DNA of 64,000 nt, taken from the NCBI RefSeq assembly GCF_006363895.1, contig NZ_CP040953.1. One strand, given 5' to 3'. The stretch comes from Methylopumilus universalis. GTDB lineage: Bacteria; Pseudomonadota; Gammaproteobacteria; Burkholderiales; Methylophilaceae. The translations under genes and the position numbers were made by a program. Shown here in pieces: positions 16,745 to 25,082 of the stretch (positions within the stretch are counted from its first letter, which is position 1; every line of letters begins with the position of its first letter). The notes below the pieces were generated by a model. The model saw nothing but the letters and a program-made list of their open reading frames with translations, was not told the origin of the DNA and did not search any database.

Positions 16745-16760
16745 CCACAACATATAGTGG
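16745..16760. promoter_or_regulatory. NrdR-box-like operator upstream of nrdJa
   Basis: CCACAACATATAGTGG closely resembles the palindromic NrdR box (consensus ACAC-W-ATATAT-W-GTGT), matching at all but the outer base pair and one central base. NrdR represses ribonucleotide reductase genes and usually binds two boxes about 31 bases apart. A much weaker half-match lies at 16776-16791. The same sequence could form a hairpin with A/T flanks, which is the alternative reading. Confidence 0.55.
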
Positions 16761-16935
16761 TTTTTTAAACATATTATCCATGACCTAGTAGTCCGTCAAT
16801 TGAAATATATGCACAAATTTAGGGCAAAAGTTAATCCCCATTTTTCGAGTTTAATTTTTAAAACTTAAGCAAGACCTTTCTTTAAAAATAAATTAAACAC
16901 AAGTTCATCAAGATGGTTTATGCGAAAATATCGGC

Positions 16936-18201
16936 ATGATTCGCTTTTTCTATAGTCTTTTAGTCTATTTTCTTCTCCCATTCACCTGCTTTAAGCTGAT
17001 TTACCGAGGTTTTAGGCAGCCTGACTACCTAAAATATTGGAGCGAGCGATATGGTTTTTATAGCGCTTCTACAAAACAAATCTGGAGTAAACGAAAAATA
17101 CTTTGGATTCATGCTGTTTCTGTAGGCGAAACAAAAGCTGCCATTCCATTGATTAAACTTTTTTTAAAAAAATATCCTCGTCATTATCTGCTCATCACGC
17201 ATGGCACGCCGACAGGGCGAGCGACTTCAATTGATATTAAAGATTCTCGAATTAACCGTATCTATCTTCCTTTTGATACACCGGGTGCCACAAAAAGATT
17301 TTTAAATACCTTTAAACCAGAAATCGGCCTCTTACTTGAAACAGAGCTTTGGTTTAATTTGATTCATCAGACTTTTCAAAAATCTATTCCACTTTATTTA
17401 GTGAATGCGCGTTTGTCTGAAAAATCTTTTCAACTTTATAAAAGAATTTCGTTTCTTGTGAAGCCATCGCTTCAAGAACTAAAAAGTGTACTCGCGCAAA
17501 CAAGGAACGATGCAAAACGCTTTGAAGCGCTTGGCGCAAAAAATGTTGAAGTGATGGGTAATTTAAAATTTGATGTAGCTCCTCCGCGTGATACAAATAA
17601 ACAAAGTGCAACACTCAAAAAACACTTACATTTAACACATCAGTTAGTACTTTTGATTTCGAGTTCAAGACAAGATGAAGAAGAGATTATTTTGCAGAGC
17701 TTATTAAAGCTTCAATATAAAAATCTCGTCACAATTTTTGTGCCGCGACATCCGCAACGTTTTAAAGAAGTTGAGCTGATGTTAAAAAAATATCGTGTGT
17801 CATTTATTAAGCGCAGTGACAAAAAAATCAAAAATAAACCTTACCAATTTATTTTAGGCGACTCTATGGGTGAGATGTACAGCTATTACAACTTAGCGAA
17901 TATTGCTCTGATGGGTGGCACAATATTGCCTTATGGCGGACAGAATCTTATTGAATCCATGGCTATGAGCGTGCCTGTAATTTTAGGTCCTCATACCTAT
18001 AACTTTTATGATGTATCGAATGAAGCTATTCGTACAGGTGCAGGATTGAGAATTCAAACATTAGATGAATTAGAAAAAGTATTACCTCACATGCTTAAAT
18101 CTTCCTCTCAGTTAAAAATGAAGAAAGCCTGCAGAGAAATCATGCTTGCGCATCAGGGTGCAACATTAAAAATCGTAAATGAAATTAAATCTATGATTTA
18201 A
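16936..18201 (+). CDS. waaA: 3-deoxy-D-manno-octulosonic acid transferase
   Basis: Adds Kdo residues to lipid A on the inner face of the cytoplasmic membrane, an essential step in lipopolysaccharide synthesis. The 421-residue GT-B glycosyltransferase has an N-terminal membrane anchor (residues 1-22), the signature WIHAVSVGETKAAIPLIK with the catalytic glutamate, THGTPTGR, and a C-terminal nucleotide-sugar domain with MGGTILPYGGQNLIES. Length matches the family. Its 3' end overlaps that of the convergent isochorismatase gene by 11 bases. Confidence 0.95.
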   Translation: MIRFFYSLLVYFLLPFTCFKLIYRGFRQPDYLKYWSERYGFYSASTKQIWSKRKILWIHAVSVGETKAAIPLIKLFLKKYPRHYLLITHGTPTGRATSIDIKDSRINRIYLPFDTPGATKRFLNTFKPEIGLLLETELWFNLIHQTFQKSIPLYLVNARLSEKSFQLYKRISFLVKPSLQELKSVLAQTRNDAKRFEALGAKNVEVMGNLKFDVAPPRDTNKQSATLKKHLHLTHQLVLLISSSRQDEEEIILQSLLKLQYKNLVTIFVPRHPQRFKEVELMLKKYRVSFIKRSDKKIKNKPYQFILGDSMGEMYSYYNLANIALMGGTILPYGGQNLIESMAMSVPVILGPHTYNFYDVSNEAIRTGAGLRIQTLDELEKVLPHMLKSSSQLKMKKACREIMLAHQGATLKIVNEIKSMI

Positions 18202-18736
18202 TAAGTTTGGCGATCGTTTTAAATTGATCGCCGTCAGCCACGCGCAACCATTCAAAAATCACGGACTCTATATTCGTAATCACAATACCTTCAGATCTTA
18301 ATCGCGCGATCGCGTTTTGGTGATGAAGGCTCGATCTTGAGAGTGTTGCATCTTCCGCCACAAAGACTTCTTTGCCTGCCGCTTTTAAAGCTAATGCTGT
18401 TTGCAAAATACAAATATGTGTTTCTAATCCGCATAAAATAATTTGTGGTCTTGATTTCACTAAAGCACTTTTAAATTTAGATTCATCAAGGCATGAGAAT
18501 GCTTTTTTTTCGATGGCAGGATGGGGTAATAATGATTTTAACTTTTTGACTGTAGCGCCTAAGCCTTTCGGATATTGCTCCGTATAAAGACAAGGCACTT
18601 CTAAAATTTTTGCTGCTTGAATGAGAATGCTTGATGTATCAATAACTTTTTTAATTTCACTTTTAGGCATGACATCCACAAGCTTGTCTTGGATATCAAT
18701 TACCACCACTTGACTTAAAAGTTGATCATTAATCAT
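18191..18736 (-). CDS. Isochorismatase-family hydrolase
   Basis: A 181-residue cysteine hydrolase of the isochorismatase fold. The triad is visible: Asp14 in VVVIDIQDKL, Lys in AIEKKAFSC, and Cys in CGLETHICILQTA, preceded by the cis-peptide motif. Residues Glu/Gln in LYTEQYPKGLG match the YcaC-like subgroup. Such proteins hydrolyse amides or vinyl ethers; without pathway neighbours the substrate cannot be named. It follows the pcm-like gene by six bases and may be co-transcribed with it. Confidence 0.88.
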   Translation of the reverse strand: MINDQLLSQVVVIDIQDKLVDVMPKSEIKKVIDTSSILIQAAKILEVPCLYTEQYPKGLGATVKKLKSLLPHPAIEKKAFSCLDESKFKSALVKSRPQIILCGLETHICILQTALALKAAGKEVFVAEDATLSRSSLHHQNAIARLRSEGIVITNIESVIFEWLRVADGDQFKTIAKLIKS

Positions 18737-18742
18737 TAGAAA

Positions 18743-19402
18743 TTAAAATACAAATGTATTTTCATGTTTCACTTGCAAAGAAGGCACAACCGTTTCAAAT
18801 AAAATTTCCTCTTCAAAATCTTGATCGTTCAATCTTGTAATTAAAGTTGCATGCATCGAGGGTGCTTTTCCTAAAATAACTAAGAGTCTTCCATTCACAT
18901 TTAATTGATTTCGAATACTTAACGGTAGATGAGGTAGTGAGCCTGCAAATAAAATAGCATCATAAGGTTGATTTTTTAACCAGCCTAATGAGCCATCGCC
19001 TGTTACAAATTCAATATTGTTAAGTTTTATGTTTTGACAGTTTTGTTTAGCAAGTTTTGTGAAATAAGGATTGATGTCGACTGATACCACACTTTTAACT
19101 AAACTTGCGGTCAGTGCTGAGAGGTAGCCGCTTCCAGAGCCCACCACTAAGACATGATCTTTTTTTTGAAGTGATAAAGATTGAATGAGTCTTGCTTCTA
19201 ATTTAGGCGCCAACATGCATACATCCTCATACAAAGGAATTTCAGTATCCGCAAAAGCTACGCCTTGATATTCAGTCGGTACAAATTTTTCACGCGGTAC
19301 TTGGTGAAGCAAATTAAGCACCTCGGGATCTAAGACTTCCCAGGTCCGGATTTGCTGCTCAATCATATTAAAGCGATGTTGTTCAATGGCATTTATTGTC
19401 AT
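18743..19402 (-). CDS. Protein-L-isoaspartate O-methyltransferase family protein
   Basis: A SAM-dependent methyltransferase of about 219 residues. It carries MIEQQIRTWEVLD and REKFVP, typical of betaproteobacterial Pcm-like proteins, the SAM motif I VLVVGSGSGYLSALTA and the post-I acidic residue VVSVDIN. The open frame reaches 19468, but the ATG at 19402 opens at the conserved N-terminus, and the longer form would intrude on the thiC promoter region. True Pcm repairs isoaspartyl residues; homologues of this subgroup often lie before tolC-type genes and their substrate is unproven. Confidence 0.85.
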   Translation of the reverse strand: MTINAIEQHRFNMIEQQIRTWEVLDPEVLNLLHQVPREKFVPTEYQGVAFADTEIPLYEDVCMLAPKLEARLIQSLSLQKKDHVLVVGSGSGYLSALTASLVKSVVSVDINPYFTKLAKQNCQNIKLNNIEFVTGDGSLGWLKNQPYDAILFAGSLPHLPLSIRNQLNVNGRLLVILGKAPSMHATLITRLNDQDFEEEILFETVVPSLQVKHENTFVF

Positions 19403-19494
19403 GTTCACATTATAACCAAAGAAAAGTTCATCATTTTGATATGGATTAAATATAAATCTAACTTGCATTTCACAGGGGTTTCGCGTAATTTTAT

Positions 19495-19581
19495 GAGGTG
19501 CTAGGGGTCCACTTTATAAAGTGGTGAGAAAAACCCTTTGAACCTGATGCGGGTAATACCGCCGTAGGGAATGCAGTCCTC
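19495..19581 (+). ncRNA. TPP riboswitch (THI element) aptamer
   Basis: Closing helix GAGG (19495-19498) with CCTC (19578-19581), then the conserved segments GTGCTAGGGGTCC, GGTGAGAA, ACCCTTTGAACCTGAT and CCGTAGGGAA in the right order, with a short P3-like arm CCACTTT/AAAGTGG and the GCGGGTAATACCGC arm. It binds thiamine pyrophosphate and lies directly before thiC. Confidence 0.97.
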
Positions 19582-19587
19582 TAAAAG

Positions 19588-19620
19588 ACTCCTTACGGTA
19601 TGACAAAAAATTTAAGGAGT
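19588..19620 (+). promoter_or_regulatory. Ribosome-site sequestering hairpin of the TPP riboswitch
   Basis: ACTCCTTA (19588-19595) is the exact complement of TAAGGAGT (19613-19620), the thiC ribosome site. The overlapping CCTTACGG (19591-19598) can instead pair with CCGTAGGG (19562-19569) of the aptamer, with one G-U pair. TPP binding should hold CCGTAGGG in the aptamer, free CCTTA and hide the ribosome site. This predicts translational OFF control. Confidence 0.8.
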
Positions 19621-19625
19621 AATTC

Positions 19626-21521
19626 ATGAACGCGACCGATAAACAATTAAAAAAAAATATTGATCAATTTTTAAATGAAACAGCGTCTCTCGATCCTGAA
19701 GCGCTCAAATCTTTTGCAAAATCTAAAAAAGTCTATGTCACGGGTTCACGTCCTGATTTAAAAGTTCCTTTTAGAGAAATATCTTTATCCGATACGCCTT
19801 CATCTTTTGGTGCTGAAAAAAATCCACCAGTCATGGTGTATGACACTTCAGGCCCTTATACAGATCCTGATTATCAAATTGATATTCGTAATGGACTTCC
19901 ATCATTAAGATCCCAATGGATTGATGAAAGAAATGACACAGAATTTTTAGACGGTCCTACATCGGTCTTCGGACATGAACGCAAAACAAATCCTGAGCTC
20001 ACCAAAATGCGTTTTAATTTATTAAGGCAGCCACGACGCGCCAAGACAGGTAAAAATGTGTCGCAAATGCATTACGCTAAACAAGGGATTGTTACGCCTG
20101 AAATGGAATACATTGCCATTCGAGAAAATCAAAGACGCGAAGATATGTCTGCTCTATTACAAACACAACATGCAGGTCATGATTTCGGTGCAGCTATTCC
20201 TAAACTTATCACGCCTGAATTTGTAAGAGATGAAGTGGCACGCGGTCGCGCCATTATTCCTGCCAATATTAATCACCCTGAAACAGAGCCCATGATTATT
20301 GGTCGTAATTTTTTAGTGAAAATTAATGCCAACATCGGGAATTCGGCACTAGGCTCTAGTATCAGTGAGGAAGTTGAAAAAATGGTTTGGGGTACACGTT
20401 GGGGTGCGGATACCGTGATGGACTTATCAACAGGAAAAAATATTCATGAAACACGTGAATGGATTATTCGTAATAGTCCGGTACCCATCGGTACTGTCCC
20501 AATTTATCAGGCGCTCGAAAAAGTAGATGGCAAAGCTGAAGATCTTACTTGGGAAATTTTTAAAGACACACTCATCGAACAAGCAGAACAAGGTGTCGAT
20601 TATTTTACGATTCATGCGGGTGTGAGATTAAGTTATATACCGATGACTGCAAAACGTATGACTGGTATTGTGAGTCGCGGCGGATCGATTATGGCGAAAT
20701 GGTGTTTAGCACATCACAAAGAATCTTTCCTCTACACACATTTCGAAGAAATATGCGAAATTATGAAAGCTTATGATGTCAGCTTTAGTTTAGGTGATGG
20801 CTTAAGACCTGGCTCTATTTATGACGCGAATGATGAAGCCCAGTTTGCAGAACTTAAAACTTTAGGTGAGCTCACACAAATTGCGTGGAAACATGATGTG
20901 CAATGCATGATTGAAGGCCCAGGACATGTGCCAATGCACCTCATTAAAGAAAATATGGATCTTCAGCTTGAGCATTGCGGTGAAGCTCCTTTTTATACAT
21001 TAGGTCCACTGACCACCGACATTGCACCAGGTTATGATCACATCACATCCGGTATTGGTGCCGCGATGATTGGCTGGTATGGATGTGCGATGTTATGTTA
21101 TGTCACACCTAAAGAGCATTTAGGTTTACCTGATAAAGAAGATGTAAGAGTCGGTATTATCACTTATAAGATTGCAGCGCATGCGGCTGATCTTGCTAAG
21201 GGTCATCCAGGCGCGCAAATCCGTGACAACGCGCTATCCAAAGCCCGTTTTGAATTTCGCTGGGAAGATCAATTTAATCTAGGGTTGGATCCAGAAAAAG
21301 CAAAAGAATTCCACGATGAAACCTTGCCACAAGAAGGTGCTAAACAAGCGCACTTTTGCTCCATGTGTGGTCCACATTTCTGTTCCATGAAAATCACACA
21401 AGATGTCAGAGACTATGCGGCATCTAAAGGCATGAAGGAAGATGAAGCCTTGAAAAAAGGTATGGAAGAAAAATCGATTGAGTTCATTAAAAAGGGTGTT
21501 GAGATCTACCAAAAAACATAA
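19626..21521 (+). CDS. thiC: Phosphomethylpyrimidine synthase
   Basis: Radical-SAM enzyme that rearranges aminoimidazole ribotide into the pyrimidine of thiamine. The 631-residue protein has the full catalytic barrel (EGPGHVPMHLIKENMDLQ, APFYTLGPLTTDIAPGYDHI) and the C-terminal iron-sulphur motif CSMCGPHFC. It is controlled by the TPP riboswitch directly upstream and has an AAGGAG ribosome site that lies inside the switch. uppP begins at the base after its stop codon, so at least part of the downstream run is probably read from the same message. Confidence 0.98.
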   Translation: MNATDKQLKKNIDQFLNETASLDPEALKSFAKSKKVYVTGSRPDLKVPFREISLSDTPSSFGAEKNPPVMVYDTSGPYTDPDYQIDIRNGLPSLRSQWIDERNDTEFLDGPTSVFGHERKTNPELTKMRFNLLRQPRRAKTGKNVSQMHYAKQGIVTPEMEYIAIRENQRREDMSALLQTQHAGHDFGAAIPKLITPEFVRDEVARGRAIIPANINHPETEPMIIGRNFLVKINANIGNSALGSSISEEVEKMVWGTRWGADTVMDLSTGKNIHETREWIIRNSPVPIGTVPIYQALEKVDGKAEDLTWEIFKDTLIEQAEQGVDYFTIHAGVRLSYIPMTAKRMTGIVSRGGSIMAKWCLAHHKESFLYTHFEEICEIMKAYDVSFSLGDGLRPGSIYDANDEAQFAELKTLGELTQIAWKHDVQCMIEGPGHVPMHLIKENMDLQLEHCGEAPFYTLGPLTTDIAPGYDHITSGIGAAMIGWYGCAMLCYVTPKEHLGLPDKEDVRVGIITYKIAAHAADLAKGHPGAQIRDNALSKARFEFRWEDQFNLGLDPEKAKEFHDETLPQEGAKQAHFCSMCGPHFCSMKITQDVRDYAASKGMKEDEALKKGMEEKSIEFIKKGVEIYQKT

Positions 21522-22322
21522 ATGGACCTCTCACTTTATTTTTCGAGTTTCATTTTAGGCCTCATCGAGGGAGCTACCGAATTTTTACCTGTGAGCTCTA
21601 CGGGCCATTTAATTATTGCAGCTGAACTTTTAAAATTTAACCAAACGTCTGCGAATGTTTTTGAGATCTTTATTCAATTAGGATCGATTTTGGCAATTGT
21701 TGTCGAATATCGCAAAACACTTTTCAAAGTTGCAAGCAATGCACTTCATAATAAAACTTCACAAAACTTTGTCTTACGTCTCTTCATTGCGTTTTTACCA
21801 GCAGCAATCTTAGGCCTTTTATTTCATAAAACGATTAAAGCTTATTTATTTTCACCACTTTATGTGTCACTCGCTCTCATCTTAGGTGGCATTGTGATGA
21901 TAGCAATTGAAAAACGCCCCTTAAAAATCAATACAAAAATCACAAACGATATCAGCATGATGCAAGCATTTAAAATTGGTTGCGCGCAATGCTTATCTTT
22001 AATTCCTGGCGTATCAAGAGCTGCTGCAACAATCATGGGTGGCATGCTTACAGGATTGAATCGTAAAACAGCCACTGAATTTTCTTTTTATCTTGCGATT
22101 CCTGTCATTGCAGCAGCTTCACTATTTGATTTACTCAAAAATTTCCAAGATTTAACCTTGCAAGATTTACCTATTTTTGCAATTGGTTTTGTCACTGCAT
22201 TTTTAAGTGCTTATGCTGTCATTAAACTTTTTATTCGTTTTGTCGCCACACACACCTTTATTGTTTTTGCCTGGTATCGCATTATTTTAGGTATCCTCGT
22301 TTTTATTTATTTTAGTGGGTGA
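21522..22322 (+). CDS. uppP: Undecaprenyl-diphosphatase
   Basis: Membrane phosphatase that recycles undecaprenyl pyrophosphate to the monophosphate carrier for peptidoglycan and O-antigen synthesis. The 266-residue, multi-helix protein has the two family signatures: LIEGATEFLPVSSTGHL near residues 12-30 and PGVSRAAATIMGGM near 160-175 (the usual SRSG reads SRAA here). Its ATG follows the thiC stop with no gap and no good ribosome site of its own, implying translational coupling to thiC. Confidence 0.95.
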   Translation: MDLSLYFSSFILGLIEGATEFLPVSSTGHLIIAAELLKFNQTSANVFEIFIQLGSILAIVVEYRKTLFKVASNALHNKTSQNFVLRLFIAFLPAAILGLLFHKTIKAYLFSPLYVSLALILGGIVMIAIEKRPLKINTKITNDISMMQAFKIGCAQCLSLIPGVSRAAATIMGGMLTGLNRKTATEFSFYLAIPVIAAASLFDLLKNFQDLTLQDLPIFAIGFVTAFLSAYAVIKLFIRFVATHTFIVFAWYRIILGILVFIYFSG

Positions 22323-22324
22323 TC

Positions 22325-22972
22325 ATGTCTAACCATCAAGCACTCATTCAAAAACTCCATGGCATAGCCAAAAAAGCCGAACGTCAATCGGTTAGCATCG
22401 AAGAAGGATTATCCGCACTCAATCATTTTGGATTTTCATTCATCAGTTTTTTATTGGCACTACCTTTTATGCAGCCATTTCCAGTCGGGCCTATAAGTGT
22501 ATTAGGGGGGGTTACCTTCGCTGCCTTTGGCTGGCAAATTTTAAAGGGATATACCGCTCCGCATTTGCCTCAGAAAATAAACGAGATTGTGCTAAGCACT
22601 GACAATTGGCGACGCATTACAAATGCTGCCATTAAAATTATTCAATGGACTGAAAAGTTTACGAGCCCTCGTTTAGCTTTATTAATTCGAGGTTCATTAG
22701 GCATGCGAATTGAAGCTTTCATTCTCATTCTCTCAGGTGTCCTGATGGCAGTGCCCTTTGGCATACTTCCTTTAAATAATTTTTTTCCTGGCCTTGCCAT
22801 TGTATTTTGTGCATTAGGACAGCTCCATAAAGATGGATTTTTTATTTTAATCGCATTTTTTTGGATTCTTTTTACCATCCTTTATTTTGCTGCATTTTTT
22901 ATAGGTCTTTATCTTTTAGGGCTAGAAGGTATGCATAATTTTAGTCACTGGCTCCATCAACTTGTTTCATGA
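22325..22972 (+). CDS. ExoD-family membrane protein
   Basis: A 215-residue polytopic protein of the exopolysaccharide synthesis ExoD family: an N-terminal helical segment (SIEEGLSALNHFGFSFISFLLALPFMQPFPVGPISVLGG) then four to five membrane helices. The family was named from a rhizobial mutant with altered exopolysaccharide; the molecular function is unknown. The frame opens with a GTG at 22319 that overlaps the uppP stop, but ATG 22325 is the better start. It overlaps mutY by four bases. Confidence 0.85.
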   Translation: MSNHQALIQKLHGIAKKAERQSVSIEEGLSALNHFGFSFISFLLALPFMQPFPVGPISVLGGVTFAAFGWQILKGYTAPHLPQKINEIVLSTDNWRRITNAAIKIIQWTEKFTSPRLALLIRGSLGMRIEAFILILSGVLMAVPFGILPLNNFFPGLAIVFCALGQLHKDGFFILIAFFWILFTILYFAAFFIGLYLLGLEGMHNFSHWLHQLVS

Positions 22973-23991
22973 AATCATTTGCTGACCTTTTAATTGCTTG
23001 GCATGCCAAGTCAGGTCGGCATCATTTACCCTGGCAACAATCTAAAGATCCTTACTCAGTTTGGGTCTCTGAAATCATGTTGCAACAAACACAAGTTACA
23101 ACCGTCATTGATTATTACAATCGCTTCATGAAAAAATTTCCGACAATCAAGGCATTAGCTCATGCCAATGAAGAAGAGGTCATGCAATTATGGAGTGGTT
23201 TGGGATATTACCGACGTGCACGTTTTTTATATGAAGGTGCACAAATGATTATGGAAAGTATGGAGGGTAATTTTCCATCTGAGTTTGACATGATGATGAA
23301 GATACCTGGGATTGGCCGTTCAACCGCAGGTGCCATTGCTGCATTCTCATTTAATCAAAAGAAAGCGATTCTTGATGGCAATGTAAAGCGCGTTTTAAGT
23401 CGTTATTTTTTAATTTCTGAATGGACTGGCTTACCTAAAACAGAAAAAAAATTATGGCATTACGCAGAATCACTTCTTCCAAATAAAAACATCGACACTT
23501 ACACACAAGCACTTATGGATTTAGGGGCGACCTTATGCAATAAAAAACCCCAATGTAACTTATGTCCTCTAAATAAAACATGCCTCGCATTTCAAAAGAG
23601 CAAAGTCCATCTCATACCCACCCCTCGCCCTCAAAAAAAGATACCTACAGAATCTACCCATATGATAATCATCAAACATCACGATGAGATCTTGCTTGTT
23701 AAACGTCCTCAAAGTGGCATATGGGGAGGGCTTTGGTCGCTACCTCAGTATGAAAATACATCAATCACACCTAAAACATGGGTGAAAAAAAACTTTGGAT
23801 TAGAAGCAAGTTTGCTAGAAAAAGATTTAAAAGCCTCAACGACGTTCACGCATTTTAAACTTGATATTACTTATAACATCCTTGAAACCAAATCGCAGCG
23901 CTCCAAAATCCCACACACTTGGCTCTCGTTAAATCATATTGAAGGCGCAGCCATTCCCTCGATCATTAAGAAAATACTTTTAAAAATTTAA
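22969..23991 (+). CDS. mutY: A/G-specific adenine glycosylase
   Basis: Removes adenine mispaired with 8-oxoguanine. The 340-residue protein shows SEIMLQQTQV with the catalytic glutamate, the helix-hairpin-helix LMKIPGIGRSTAGAIAAF-type segment near residue 110-125, catalytic Asp in AILDGNVKRVLSR, the 4Fe-4S loop CNKKPQCNLCPLNKTC, and a C-terminal NUDIX-like 8-oxoG recognition domain (IWGGLWSLPQYE). Its ATG overlaps the ExoD-like stop (ATGA), and its 3' end overlaps the convergent acetyltransferase gene by 12 bases. Confidence 0.96.
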   Translation: MKSFADLLIAWHAKSGRHHLPWQQSKDPYSVWVSEIMLQQTQVTTVIDYYNRFMKKFPTIKALAHANEEEVMQLWSGLGYYRRARFLYEGAQMIMESMEGNFPSEFDMMMKIPGIGRSTAGAIAAFSFNQKKAILDGNVKRVLSRYFLISEWTGLPKTEKKLWHYAESLLPNKNIDTYTQALMDLGATLCNKKPQCNLCPLNKTCLAFQKSKVHLIPTPRPQKKIPTESTHMIIIKHHDEILLVKRPQSGIWGGLWSLPQYENTSITPKTWVKKNFGLEASLLEKDLKASTTFTHFKLDITYNILETKSQRSKIPHTWLSLNHIEGAAIPSIIKKILLKI

Positions 23992-24414
23992 TGTCATATC
24001 TCGATGCATAATTTCTGCGTCCAAATAAATATCGCTCGTCACTTCAAATCCAAATTTTTTATAAAAATCGATCGCATGACATTGGGCGCTGATATAAATC
24101 GCTGAGAGTTGATTAAGTTTTGCTGTCGTCATAGCCTTTTCTATTAAGGCACTTCCAATACCTTCTCCACGATATTCTTTTAAGACAGCGATGCGTCCTA
24201 ATTGCATACAATATTCAATTACAAAAGCTCTCGCACATCCGATAGCCTTTTCATCTTTAAATGCTAAGAAATGAATCGCCTCTTTATCCATGCCATCCCA
24301 CTCTAATTGAGACGTCACTTTTTGTTCCTCAATAAATACTTTTTCACGAATCATGGTGAGCGAATCATACTCATCTATCCATTTTACGACCTCAACTTTC
24401 AAATTATTTTCCAT
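23980..24414 (-). CDS. GNAT-family N-acetyltransferase (ElaA-like)
   Basis: A 144-residue acetyltransferase with the acetyl-CoA binding motif A (LGRIAVLKEYRGEGIGSAL) and motif B (YISAQCHAIDFYKKFGFE). The N-terminal pattern IREKVFIEEQKV...EWDGMD is characteristic of ElaA/YjdJ-type GNATs of unknown substrate. It is divergent from the DoxX-like gene and convergent with mutY. Confidence 0.88.
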   Translation of the reverse strand: MENNLKVEVVKWIDEYDSLTMIREKVFIEEQKVTSQLEWDGMDKEAIHFLAFKDEKAIGCARAFVIEYCMQLGRIAVLKEYRGEGIGSALIEKAMTTAKLNQLSAIYISAQCHAIDFYKKFGFEVTSDIYLDAEIMHRDMTLNF

Positions 24415-24486
24415 AGGTGAAATGCTTGCATCTTGATGCTGTTAGAGGCATGATGTATTTTCTTTATACTTATTTTTAAGGATTGT

Positions 24487-24915
24487 ATGAATAAATTTTT
24501 ACCTGCTATTGCACGTGTATTTATTGCACAAATTTTTCTTGTATCCATTCTCATTTCACTGAACGGCATTATGAATACACCGGATGGTTATATTGCTTAC
24601 CAAAACGGATTGATGAGTCATGGTCTTCCAGGTATTTTTGCACCGATCTCAGTCATTGTGCAACTTTTAGGTGGTTTAGCTCTTTTTGTAGGCTTTAAAA
24701 CAAGATTAACTGCCCTTGTGTTAACTATATATACACTCATTAACGCATTGTCTTATTTATATACATTCACCATCTTACCTTCTCCTGTATATCTCATCCC
24801 ACTTCAACAAGCGCTTCAGTATTTAGCAATTACAGGCGGCCTGATTGTTTTAATGCAAAATCCTGTCACCACATTTGCACTTGATAATGTAACTAAAACA
24901 AAAAAGCGCAAATAA
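24487..24915 (+). CDS. DoxX-family inner-membrane protein
   Basis: A 142-residue protein with four membrane helices. Family marks are FLPAIARVFIAQIFL at the N-terminus, the GLPG loop and QLLGGLALFVGFKTRLTAL in the second to third helices. DoxX proteins are poorly understood; relatives were linked to thiosulphate:quinone oxidoreductase in archaea and to oxidative stress complexes elsewhere. AAGGATTGT precedes the ATG, and a TATACT hexamer lies about 20 bases upstream. A strong terminator follows, so it is a single-gene unit. Confidence 0.85.
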   Translation: MNKFLPAIARVFIAQIFLVSILISLNGIMNTPDGYIAYQNGLMSHGLPGIFAPISVIVQLLGGLALFVGFKTRLTALVLTIYTLINALSYLYTFTILPSPVYLIPLQQALQYLAITGGLIVLMQNPVTTFALDNVTKTKKRK

Positions 24916-24930
24916 GATTCACTGATATTT

Positions 24931-24960
24931 AAAAAAGCAGCCATCAAGGCTGCTTTTTTT
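24931..24960 (+). terminator. Rho-independent terminator after the DoxX-like gene
   Basis: AAAAAAGCAGCC (24931-24942) pairs with GGCTGCTTTTTT (24948-24959) around ATCAA and ends in a seven-T run. Confidence 0.92.
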
Positions 24961-24982
24961 ATATTGATCTATGTCACATATT

Positions 24983-25002
24983 GTTATCAATCATGGTTAT
25001 CA
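24983..25002. repeat. Direct repeat GTTATCA, 13-base spacing
   Basis: GTTATCA occurs at 24983-24989 and 24996-25002, 80-100 bases before the cytochrome b561 gene. On the minus strand it reads TGATAAC twice, loosely like Fur-type hexamers but not a good Fur box. A possible activator or repressor site. Confidence 0.35.
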
Positions 25003-25082
25003 TTAAAATAATTTAAGTATGCTCAATATTTTTGAGTGCGTTAGAATAGAAGTTAAGCTTTACTAAATATAAGGAATTTATT

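Noticed and set aside
16776..16791. Second NrdR box at the expected 31-base spacing
   Set aside because: Only about half of the positions match the consensus, so it is not listed as a site.
16682..16935. Cobalamin riboswitch upstream of nrdJa
   Set aside because: No B12-box-like conserved core or matching helices could be found; the only structured element is the NrdR-like palindrome.
24983..25002. Fur box upstream of the cytochrome b561 gene
   Set aside because: The TGATAAC repeats resemble Fur hexamers only partly and lack the inverted third unit; kept as a plain direct repeat.
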